Assembly: GCF_016097555.1 (NCBI RefSeq)
Contig: NC_054702.1
Coordinates: 80,706,920 to 80,770,919 of the forward strand
Direction: 5' to 3'
DNA length: 64,000 nt
From: Gigantopelta aegis
Taxonomy: Eukaryota; Mollusca; Gastropoda; Neomphalida; Peltospiridae
Positions within the stretch are counted from its first letter, which is position 1. Each line of letters opens with the position of its first letter. Positions 32,451 through 41,364 of this stretch are shown in pieces. The notes beneath the pieces were generated by a model that saw only the letters and a list, made by a program, of their open reading frames with translations, ran no database searches and was not told the DNA's origin. The position numbers were made by a program, and so were the translations under genes.

Positions 32451-34943
32451 TTAGGAATTAAAGAGACAAGTTGCGTCTTCCAGTTCCTGGGCAACATTTG
32501 ATGTTGCACACATCAGTTCGGTCTGCAGGTGTACAGGTATCTCCTCTGTTGATATGCACGTAGTGCCATTTTCCTGCTTGACAATATACGTCACCACCTG
32601 TTCATTCCCAATATCAACAGACGTAGTATACTCTGTGTAGTTTTGGGCTTGTGTTGCATTGGAATAACACAATGCCGATTCCACAGATACAGTTTCTGGT
32701 ATGGTTTCGCCTTCAAAGGGAGGCATTTCTCCTTTTCGTACATGAATCCGCTTGTGTCGCCTGAGGTGGGAACTGTTGTTAAATCGAGCACCGCAGATTT
32801 CGCACTGACATGGTTTTTCTCCCTTGTGAGACAAAATATGCCTATGTAAAGCGGTGTACCCACTTAGGACCTTTCCACATATGGCACAATCGTGTGTATT
32901 TATTTTCTGGTAACACGCTCTTCTATGTTTAAGATAAAACACACAGTCAGTGAAGCGCATGCCACATCTATGACAGAGGTACTGAGTTTCACCATTGTGT
33001 CTTTTGAGATGCAAATTTAGTCTAGTCTGACTGGTTAGCATTTTGCCACAGTGAGGCAATGGACACCTAACGCACTTGTCACGTTTTACAGAGTGTTTTT
33101 TTCTGTGTACACGTAGCAGGTCATAACTGTCAAAAGATTCTGAACAAATTGGACATGGGAATCTTATTGGCATACCCTTTCGAGAATGTCTTTGCATATG
33201 GACAAAGAAATTATAGTTCGACTTGAATGTTTTTTTGCAGAACTGGCAATCTTTCCCATCTGTTTTAGACACAGAAAAAGCTTCCACATGATTTTTTTGC
33301 TTATGAACATTTAATGCAGAAATGGTACAGAATAACTGTGAACATGTGTCACATTTCTGCCTTTTTTTACTGTGATCCCAATAACCTTCACGACTCATGA
33401 ACTGTTTTTCACAATTCTTACAGCTAATTTGTTTATCAGTATTTGACTGATGTGTGGCTAAATGTCTGTTAAAAGTGTTATGATACTTAAATTCCTTTGC
33501 GCATGTGCCACAACGGAAGGGTTTTTCTCCAGTATGCACTCTCATGTGGATTTTCAGACAGGCCTTCATTCTGAAGCTTTTGTTGCAGATATTACAAGTG
33601 AAGGGTTTTTCTCCGGTGTGAAGTCGGAGATGATCTTTCAGTTTAGAAGAGTCATTGCACATCTTCTTACAAAGATCACACTGGAACAACTTTGACTGTT
33701 TTCCTGGGGTTTTAAGGTCATATTCAGATGGTGATTTACTGACCTCATCTGTTTTTAGGACGTGCTTAACGCATGAATTTGAACACTTTTGTACACTGCC
33801 AATAACTTTCTGTGTCTTAGATTTCTTTACCTTGTCATTAGACTTCATTTCTGGAGTACTTTGACATCTCTTCATATTTCTGTAACTCTTTGTATTGGTC
33901 GACTGCTTTTCCTTCTTCACAAGTGACCTTGTCATTATTCTGTGACCCACAAAAATATGCTGTGACAATTCTTTTTGTACACATGATTTTGTTTTCCATC
34001 TTGTGCAGTGCATGTCTTTATTATCATTAATTTTGTTCTTTTCCAGCATTTTAACTAATTTTGAACTACATGTTTCTACCGACTTCTGGTGTTTTTCTTT
34101 TACTGAGACATTATGGGAGAAATCTGAAGGGCCATAACATGCATTATCAAGATCATCATTGTAACTAGTGCTGGCCTCACATTCGATTTGTGATGAAGTT
34201 TTGTTATTCTCACTAACTTCTGGTTCATTTTTGAAAATAAAAGAACTGTTATCACCAGTGATCAATAATGTTTTCTTAACCACAGTTCTTTCATTTTGAA
34301 TATCACTTTCATTTCTTCTCATCCAGGCCAAGGAACTATTGGTATTAATATCTTCTTGTTTGACATTTTGTGCTGGGGATAGAACTGCATTTGAATTTCT
34401 TAGCAGCACATCAAATGTTTCAGCTGAATTTTTATCTCCTGTAGAATTCTGAGTAATGACCAACACTCTTTTGGACTCGTCACCTATTTCTACTTTAAGA
34501 AACTGACTTTCAAGGTTTTGAGATTTAAGTCTGTTACAAATCTGACTTTCTTCGTTCTGGTTTTGATGTTCAGTGTGATCAGAAACTGTAATATTATTAT
34601 GACCAAGATTTTTAGTCTTAAACTGTCTCATTTCATGACCTGCCTTGTGAATCACTAAGCCAGCCTGTGTGACAAACCCTCTGTTACATGTAACACACTT
34701 GTAGGGTTTTGCATCCGAGTGTCTCCGTCTGTGCACACGAAGACTGGCTTTTTGTCTAAAAGATTTTTCACAACCTCTACATCTAAAGCAACCCACTTGA
34801 TTGCCAGCCACACTCTGAGTAACAGCACTTGAGCAACCGAGACTATTGGTCCTCTGTACATGTTTATGGCACACACCACATTTGTAGATCTTAACAATTC
34901 TGATGCACATCAGTGACCACCTACATGTATGTCTTACACCCAT
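32451..34943 (-). CDS. Gene D: 830-aa C2H2 zinc-finger protein
   Basis: The frame runs from the ATG at 34943 to a TAA at 32451. The N-terminal module is at 7-38 (CRWSL, RIVKIYKCGVC, RTNSLG). Fingers 1-2 are at 55-75 and 83-103. A long linker holds KRVLVITQNSTGD (158-170) and IMTRSLVKK (336-344). Fingers then lie at about 422-442, 450-470, 478-498, 508-530 (degenerate), 531-552, 566-586, 597-617, 627-649 (CPLPHC, C-x4-C), 657-677 (C2HC), 686-706 and 714-734. After the last finger come RKGEMPPFE and a tail with TTSVDIGNEQVVTYIVKQE and ATSNVAQELE. It is closest to E, with nearly the same fingers in the same order. A splice acceptor lies 11 nt before the ATG. It is probably nuclear; its target is unknown. 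Confidence 0.9.
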   Translation of the reverse strand: MGVRHTCRWSLMCIRIVKIYKCGVCHKHVQRTNSLGCSSAVTQSVAGNQVGCFRCRGCEKSFRQKASLRVHRRRHSDAKPYKCVTCNRGFVTQAGLVIHKAGHEMRQFKTKNLGHNNITVSDHTEHQNQNEESQICNRLKSQNLESQFLKVEIGDESKRVLVITQNSTGDKNSAETFDVLLRNSNAVLSPAQNVKQEDINTNSSLAWMRRNESDIQNERTVVKKTLLITGDNSSFIFKNEPEVSENNKTSSQIECEASTSYNDDLDNACYGPSDFSHNVSVKEKHQKSVETCSSKLVKMLEKNKINDNKDMHCTRWKTKSCVQKELSQHIFVGHRIMTRSLVKKEKQSTNTKSYRNMKRCQSTPEMKSNDKVKKSKTQKVIGSVQKCSNSCVKHVLKTDEVSKSPSEYDLKTPGKQSKLFQCDLCKKMCNDSSKLKDHLRLHTGEKPFTCNICNKSFRMKACLKIHMRVHTGEKPFRCGTCAKEFKYHNTFNRHLATHQSNTDKQISCKNCEKQFMSREGYWDHSKKRQKCDTCSQLFCTISALNVHKQKNHVEAFSVSKTDGKDCQFCKKTFKSNYNFFVHMQRHSRKGMPIRFPCPICSESFDSYDLLRVHRKKHSVKRDKCVRCPLPHCGKMLTSQTRLNLHLKRHNGETQYLCHRCGMRFTDCVFYLKHRRACYQKINTHDCAICGKVLSGYTALHRHILSHKGEKPCQCEICGARFNNSSHLRRHKRIHVRKGEMPPFEGETIPETVSVESALCYSNATQAQNYTEYTTSVDIGNEQVVTYIVKQENGTTCISTEEIPVHLQTELMCATSNVAQELEDATCLFNS

Positions 34944-34956
34944 TGTTATGGAACCT
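34944..34956 (-). promoter_or_regulatory. 3' splice site 11 nt before the gene D ATG
   Basis: On the minus strand GTTTATTTTGCAG precedes 11 nt (GTTCCATAACA) and then the ATG. Genes E and F have an acceptor at the same distance. Confidence 0.65.
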
Positions 34957-35148
34957 GCAAAATAAACAATTCAAATTTAGCATGTGTATACAGAAAGCAT
35001 TATATATTGAGTACAGCTGTTATTTGCCAAATACATGTATCAACTGAAATTGGCAAACATATTTCATAATACAGGCCATATGTTTCAAGGTGTACAATAC
35101 ACTATTCTTGCTATAGACTATAAATGTAGGTGTCCTAGCAACCACTTG

Positions 35149-35358
35149 CAGGGATCAAAGTTAAACATTTGTCAGCTACAGCAATTTTGAGCCCACCTAT
35201 GGCAATTTTAAATTGTTAACTTTTGCAACAAATACAAAAAACCAAAATAGTCCCTTCAACCGACAGCAATTATTTTTATCCATCAGCCCCTCACTGACAG
35301 CAATTCATATTGCAATGACGGCAATTGCCATCAGTACCGTCATTAAGTTCAAGCCCTG
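35149..35358. mobile_element. 210-bp MITE, flank repeat CACTTG
   Basis: The ends CAGGGATCAAAGTTAA and inverted CAGGGCTTGAACTTAA match at most positions. CACTTG lies directly on both sides (35143-35148 and 35359-35364). The interior has CAATTTT and ACAGCAATT repeats and no ORF. Confidence 0.65.
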
Positions 35359-35404
35359 CACTTGCCTAGCTCAAAGCAAAAGTTTGTTTTGGTAAAAGAC
35401 ACAT

Positions 35405-36155
35405 ACAGAGCACATTGATTTACTAATTATCATGTAGGCAGGACGTAGCAATGATAAAGCGCTTGCTTGATGTGCAGTCGGTTTGGGATCGATCCCCGTC
35501 GGTGGGCCCATTAGGCTTTCTCGTCACAGCCAGTGCACCACGACTGGTATATCAAAGGCCTTGGTATGTGCTATCCTGTCTGTGGGAAGGTGCATATAAA
35601 AGATCCCCTGCTACTAATGGAAAAATGTTGCTTGTTTCCTCTATGACTGTCAAAAATGACCATATGTTTGACATCCAATAGCAGATAATTAATACAGGCC
35701 TTGACCTTAAAATTTAAAATAACATGTGTCAGGATTTTTAAAATCATGAGAAATATACCGTGAAATACACACTTGTAACTGTTGATTGCAGAGTTACAAC
35801 TGGACGTGTAAAACAAATATCTAGTAGCCCAGTGGACTACCAGGTTTAGACATCTGGTAGCCAGAGCAAACATTTGGTAGCCAAAACACCCTGGGCTATC
35901 GCTAAGACCGAGCTCTGTAATAAATCAATGTGCTCTAGTGGATGTCAAACATTTGGTAATTCTGAGAGGAAACCTGCTTTTTCCATTAATAACAAGGGAT
36001 CTTTTATATGCACCATCCCGCAGACAGGATAGCACACACCACGACCTTTGATATACCAGTCTTGATGCACTGGCTGGAATAAGAAATAGCCCAATGGGCC
36101 CACCAACAGGGATCAACATCAGGTGATTGCTTTACCACTGGACTATGTCCCGCTC
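35405..36155. repeat. Cluster of opposed SINEs with an inserted MITE
   Basis: A plus-strand SINE runs from its head at 35437 (GGACGTAGCAATGATAAAGC) to its tail at 35940 (AATCAATGTGCTCTAGTGG), split by the element at 35695-35917. A minus-strand type A copy follows at 35941-36155, lacking its own tail. A short minus-strand tail (AGAGCACATTGATTTACTAA) lies at 35407. Confidence 0.75.
35695..35917. mobile_element. 223-bp hAT-like MITE inside a SINE tail, flank TAATA
   Basis: It starts CAGGCCTTGACCTTAAAATT and its inverted right end is CAGAGCTCGGTCTTAGCG. TAATA is on both sides (35690-35694 and 35918-35922), and removing the element restores the SINE tail. Confidence 0.6.
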
Positions 36156-36399
36156 CAGTCAAAAGTAATGCACATTTAACAGAAATAATTTCATGATGTG
36201 CTGTGGGGTATAATAAACCATAAACTATGAATAATATGTATTATTAAAAACATTGTGCTGAACATTTGCTGTTTTTTTCCTTCTAAAACCCCAAAATGAT
36301 CTCCCCAGCTCACACCCTTAAACCCCCCCCCCCCAAAAAAAAAAACCCGACCCAGAACGTGTTACGGTGGTTTGCTTATTTCGTGGGTTTTTTGTTTGA

Positions 36400-36500
36400 T
36401 AATAATTAATGATTAATAAATCAAAAGTGCTTTAGTGGTGCCGTTGAAACAAAGAACAAGTTGGGGGTTTTTTTTTGGGGGGGGGGGGGGCAAATTAGCT
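36400..36500 (+). repeat. SINE 3' end remnant and poly-G
   Basis: AATAAATCAAAAGTGCTTTA GTGGTGCCGTTGAAACAAAG is a diverged type A tail, followed by poly-T/poly-G near 36470-36490. From 36500 to 37330 I see nothing I can name. Confidence 0.5.
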
Positions 36501-37345
36501 TAGGAACGAAACGCCAGGCATCACTAACACACTTACTCAAGCTACTCAGTTACTGGCTCAAACACTGACATACTAGGACAACAGTCACAATATAAGTTTA
36601 CACCTGTTTCTACAAATATGTGCATTAAACAAAATCATGAATAAAAACAATGCTTTTCGTTCTTTCTGTCCAACAGAAGTTAATCACGGAAGTGGAATTA
36701 TTTTTATATGGTCTCGTACCACGGTTTCTGATTTCACCCAGCTTTTCAGTTGTCCTTGCACTAAATAGTCTTGTCAGTAGGCCTAATGCAGTAATTATAG
36801 CAAGTTCCACAAGTTTTGCGAGACTTGCTCATTTGATGGGTTTTCCTCCTTCTTGCATTGAAGTGAGCTCAGATTTGTGCATCCTTGTGCAACATCAAAC
36901 TTGAAACATTGAAACAATGTTGCCATGATATGGGTATCCGAAGCAGAGGTGGGAGTGAGTATCGCATATACTAGTATATAATTTGCATATTTCATTATTG
37001 AAAAGCACTCAGATATTACATGTATCTGAATGTTTGATTTTATGCAAAGTATTGTGTAAGGCAGCTTAAAATACCATTATATTCAGTGTCATTCAATATT
37101 GCATGTTAAAATAGATACACATCAAAGTTTGCTACCCTGCCCAATTTCAGTGTTGTCGTAATGCAAATATGTGTTTACATTATATGCTAGCATTTATTGT
37201 TAATATATTGCCTTAAAATATCATAAAATGCATCTTTGTCTGTTATAACATTTGAACGATTTACATTTATAGGTTACAGCGTTTTACGCCTATCGTTACG
37301 GCATTTTGATTTGTCTGAAATGATAATGAACTGTCGTTTGAAAGA

Positions 37346-37739
37346 AAGAAAGAAAATGTTTTATTTAACGAGGCACTCAACACATTTTATTTACGGTTAA
37401 ATGACGTCAGACATATGGTTAAGGACCACACAGATTTTGAGAGGAAACCCGCTGTTGCCACATAGGCTACTCTTTTACGACAGGCAGCAAGGGATCTTTT
37501 ATTTGCGCTTCCTACAGGCAGGATAGCACAAACCATGGCCTTTGTTGAACCAGTTATGGATCACTGGTCGGTGCAAGTGGTTTACACCTATCCATTGAGC
37601 CTTGCGGAGCACTCACTCAGGGTTTGGAGTCGGTATCTGGATTAAAAACCCCATGCCTCGACTGGGATCCGAACCCAGTACCTACCAGCCTGTAGACCGA
37701 TGGCTAACCACGAAGCCACCGAGGCCGGTAAAATCTAGG
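37346..37739 (-). repeat. SINE, type C, with 15-bp TSD
   Basis: Tail AAGAAAGAAAATGTTTTATT; head ends CCACCGAGGCCGGT plus ten extra bases. The TSD CTGTCGTTTGAAAGA lies at 37331-37345 and 37740-37754. Confidence 0.88.
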
Positions 37740-37817
37740 CTGTCGTTTGAAAGAGAATCCTCTTATCTTCAATGAGACATACACATATAAGCACGCATTA
37801 GGCCCGTATGAACCAGA

Positions 37818-38600
37818 GGACCCCCCCCCCCCCCACACACACACACACACTTGCCGACAATGTACGTTTTTTTCTACTCTATATAAAATAAAGATAAAAA
37901 AGTATTTTAATAAAGCAATTCAAGCTAACCTAAAGATTGTTATTTAATGAAAAAGCTCTCAACTTTGTATTTGGGAAAAAAGGAAGAAAGAAAAAACAAC
38001 ATCCTCCATAAACATCTACCCACACCCATATTTCTGTACGTTTGTTAATTTAATGTCATAGGCCTTAGAAGTGGGGGTGGGTGTACGGGGTACTGGCTTC
38101 CAACTCTGAAGATAATGCATTCCCCCCCCCCCCCCCCCCGCTGAAAAATCGAAGTAATGTATTAACTGCCCCTACCCCATTGCTGTCTTTGATTTTGATC
38201 AGGTAATACGGTTTTGTTATTTAGATTTATTCCAGTTTGTACAAAATTAGCTGAAAAAGATGCATTTTCATGTTCATATAAATAATCTATACAATTTTGG
38301 CTAAAGCATTTTCAATATGGCTAATACAAATTCCATTTGGCTTATTTTGGCTACAGGTATTTTTGATCTAGGGTGAGCCCTGCTAAACACACACACACAC
38401 ACACACACGAGGTTGTGTTCCACCACTCCAAATATCGGGTCTTTGTATGCACGCACACGCATACATACGCCTGCATACATACATACATACATACATACAT
38501 ACATACATACATACACGTACACGTACACGTACACGTACACGTACGTGTACATGTACACGTACACATACATACATGTATACATATACATATACGTAGACAC
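37818..38600. repeat. Simple-sequence block: poly-C, (CA)n, (ACAT)n, (ACGT)n
   Basis: Poly-C plus (CA)n at 37818-37850, poly-C at 38120-38139, (CA)n at 38390-38408, (ACAT)n at 38473-38513 and an alternating ACGTAC/ACATAC tract to about 38592. All ORFs here are microsatellite translations. Confidence 0.85.
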
Positions 38601-38935
38601 TACAGAAAGAAACCCGACAGCACCCACATTCAGCTAAGCTTCGGCAAACTCCAGACAGCAGAATTCTACGTTCGCCGATTTATATCGTGTCGGGTTTCTT
38701 TCTGTAGTGTGTGTATTAGTGATTAATATCTGAATTTTTAAAAATAAAGTAACTCGAAAATGATCTATATAAAGGTATTTGACGTCAAACATAGGATTGT
38801 TGTGGTATTAGAGCGGAAATCTCAGACTACTTTTTGGTGGTCGGTGATTGCCAGAAAATTACATAGCTTGGTCTCCGACTGTAATGAGAGCGTATTTATG
38901 TCCAAATGTCCGTACTCGGGATAACCATCTATATT
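38597..38935. mobile_element. Foldback-family copy related to 26001-27466
   Basis: CGAAAATGATCTATATAAAG, CAAACATAGGATTGTTGTGG and GACTGTAATGAGAGCGTATT match the arms at 26-27 kb. CACTACAGAAAGAAACCCGA at 38597 pairs with its inverse at about 38690-38709, forming an internal hairpin. The terminal TAGCCC end is lost. Confidence 0.7.
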
Positions 38936-39013
38936 AGAGATAAACATTACTATTATTGTAGCACGGTTTTAAAATAAGTAGACTGTACATCTGTTATAAG
39001 ATGTTACATCAGG

Positions 39014-39014
<1 letters not shown>

Positions 39015-39054
<40 letters not shown>

Positions 39055-39075
39055 CGCACACACGCACGCACGCGA
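39015..39075. repeat. (CA)n and (CACG)n microsatellite
   Basis: Pure CA repeats from about 39017 that turn to CACGCA units near 39047-39074. Confidence 0.9.
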
Positions 39076-39407
39076 TCTGACCACAAAACTTACCTCGTCG
39101 TCTATTATACAAAATAACCTGATGTTAGTAAATCGTATTCGAGACTATCCAAAGATAAATTTTTTGCATCACTTAAAAAACCCGTCAAAGGAAGGAAATT
39201 CACTTTTTCTTAGACAGGACAACTTATATACCACCTTTGCTGTATCAGTCATGTGTCTGTTGTTTGAAAGTTTGTTTTGTTCAACGACACCACAAAAGCA
39301 CCTTGACTGGATGTCAAACATTTGGTAATTTTGACTTATAGTCTTAGATAGGAAACTCGCTACATTTTCCACTAGTAGCAAGGGATCTTTTATATGCACC
39401 ATCCCAC

Positions 39408-40163
39408 CAATCTAATTAAAATTAGCTCCACTATTACATGTGGATCTAAAAGCAGCCCGTTGGAGCTCATGTCCAGTTGACCTTTCATTCGACCAATCAA
39501 AACCTTAATTGCAAAATCATGCCAGTAATTTGAAAAGAATTTAAAAACATTCCGGATTATGCCGATTCGGGTGAATTACGAAATATGCCGGAAACTAATT
39601 GCAATATAAAAGTTTATATAAAATTTGTTTCAAGGCGACGTCCCCTCCCCCCCCCCCAAAAAAAAAAAAACCCCGTGATGGTATAGCCATAAAATCAGTT
39701 TATACTAGTATACAATCCAGAGTTTATTACTGCACTTTCCCCCGGGTTTTTTCATTGTTGAAATAGACCAACCAGTTTGTGTGTGTATGTGTGTGTGTGT
39801 GGGTGGGGGGGGGGGGGGGGGGGGGGGGAGTGACATGAGATGGAATACCAAGGGAACTTGGGGGGGGGGTCGTAAAAAATGAAAATAAATATAATACTAT
39901 CGCAAAATTTAGCCAGCCCTCCCCCCCCCCCCCCCCCACACACACACAAGATACGCCTCTGCCAACAAGTTCGCCTATTGCACAAAGTCTCGCCCGATAT
40001 TTTTTGAATTTGTATGCTCTCGAATAACGCTATAAGATACGAAGTGTAATTGGTCGATATTTAAATTGTTATTTATAGATGAATTGTTACCAGGACATGG
40101 GGAGTCCACGCAATGCTGTTAGATCCACTGGTAGACCCAGCAGAACTAATTTTAATCAGATTG
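39408..40163. mobile_element. CAATCT-family TIR element inside a SINE
   Basis: The left end CAATCTAATTAAAATTAGCTC and right end (inverted) CAATCTGATTAAAATTAG mark the family seen also at 45683, 47503 and 60519. The interior carries ATACTAGTATACAATCCAGA and AATATCGACCAATTACACTT (inverted). A second element is nested at 39778-39961. No ORF. Confidence 0.78.
39778..39961. mobile_element. 184-bp GC-tract MITE nested in the CAATCT element
   Basis: It is flanked by CCAACCAG (39770) and CCAACAAG (39962); the copy at 47503 has a single CCAACAAA here. The right end inverted reads CAGAGGCGTATC, a hAT-like terminus. The body is GT run, poly-G, poly-C, CA run. Confidence 0.65.
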
Positions 40164-40448
40164 ACCACAAGATAGCACATACTACGGCCTTTGATATACC
40201 AGTCGTGTTGTACTGGCTGGAACTAGAAGTCCAATGGGCCCACCGACGGGGTGGATCTGTTGTATGCGAGGGGGTACTCTAGTCCATGGAACGATCGATT
40301 CTACTACCCATCTCCTTGGGCTAAACGAAAACCTAGCGTTAACCTAACCCACGCACGAGAAATCAGCCCAGTGATTTATTTTAAATCACATATAAAGATA
40401 ATCATAAAATCTTATCATTGTACAAAAGCGAATCTGCTTAAAATTCAA

Positions 40449-40738
40449 CAGGGCTTCTAGAATGTTTTGAAAATCCACTAGCCATGGGATCAGTGATTAA
40501 AAAAAATTACTAGCCACAATTAAATATTCACTAGCCCTACTTTACTTAAATTAATAAAATTTTACTAAATAATAGTAATAATCAGATATGTCACCTAAAT
40601 AGCTTTAAAACATTAATAATGGCGGTTCGGGTGAGGTCAGAATATTCATATTTACAAAATAAGACTTAACTGCAACATTTAACAATTTTGTTTTTCACTA
40701 GCCATCGGGTATGGCAATATCATAATCTAAAAGCCCTG
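40449..40738. mobile_element. 290-bp hAT-like MITE, flank TTCAA
   Basis: The ends CAGGGCTTCTAGAATG and inverted CAGGGCTTTTAGATTA. TTCAA is directly adjacent on both sides (40444-40448 and 40739-40743). CACTAGCC words recur near both arms. No ORF. Confidence 0.65.
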
Positions 40739-40743
40739 TTCAA

Positions 40744-41364
40744 GAGTAAATTCACCCACACACTGACATACACTAAACAAAACGTTTGTGATACTGAATA
40801 TTATTTATTGATCAGTAAAGAGAATATCAATACAAATAATTTGAACATGACGTGAATTATACGCATATCTTACACATGGTGAATCCATGATTAAAACACA
40901 AAACAACATTTTTTTCATATCAGCAAATTACTATTAAAACGAAATATATAGAAATAAAAACACAAAAACAACCAACAACACTAAATTAACATGTAGCAGT
41001 ATATTTTTATCTAATAGCTTTCACCCAAGACATATTCTAGTAACATATCTATGTACATAATTATGTACAGCGCAATTCGGGGGGGGGGGGGGGGGGGGGG
41101 GGGGGGTCTATAAAATAGCACGCGCATAATTATCCTTTCTGAAACATCCATATCATTTATGTAAAAAAGAATGGCATATTAGACATTTGTAAACCATTTT
41201 TAAAAATCAATTAGGTTTTAAAGCAACTTTTGTAACTTGAGGGAAAAAACCTCCGTTTCGCTACAAACCTTTCCCCTCATTATAAAAAAAACCCCATCCC
41301 TGTATTATTAAGCACCACTAAGATGTCGCCAAAGTCTGCTTCTAGATTAACACACAGAGTTTGC
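40744..41364. other. Gene E 3' flank with poly-G tract
   Basis: AT-rich sequence with a poly-G run of about 28 nt at 41079-41106. A minus-strand AATAAA at 40804-40809 is over 500 bp from the stop and only a weak poly-A candidate. Confidence 0.45.

Larger units (their letters stand above)
39262..40251 (-). repeat. SINE, type A, interrupted by a 756-bp TIR element
   Basis: GTTTGTTTTGTTCAACGACA to ATATGCACCATCCCAC lies at 39268-39407, and ACCACAAGATAGCACATACT to CCCACCGACGGGG lies at 40164-40251. The two parts are adjacent in other SINEs. Confidence 0.75.

Noticed and set aside
38473-38513. CRISPR-like array
   Set aside because: It is a simple tetranucleotide repeat without spacers; the genome is eukaryotic.
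38301-38726. Long ORFs of Tyr/Val/Cys or His/Thr repeats
   Set aside because: They are readings of (ACAT)n, (CA)n and (ACGT)n tracts.
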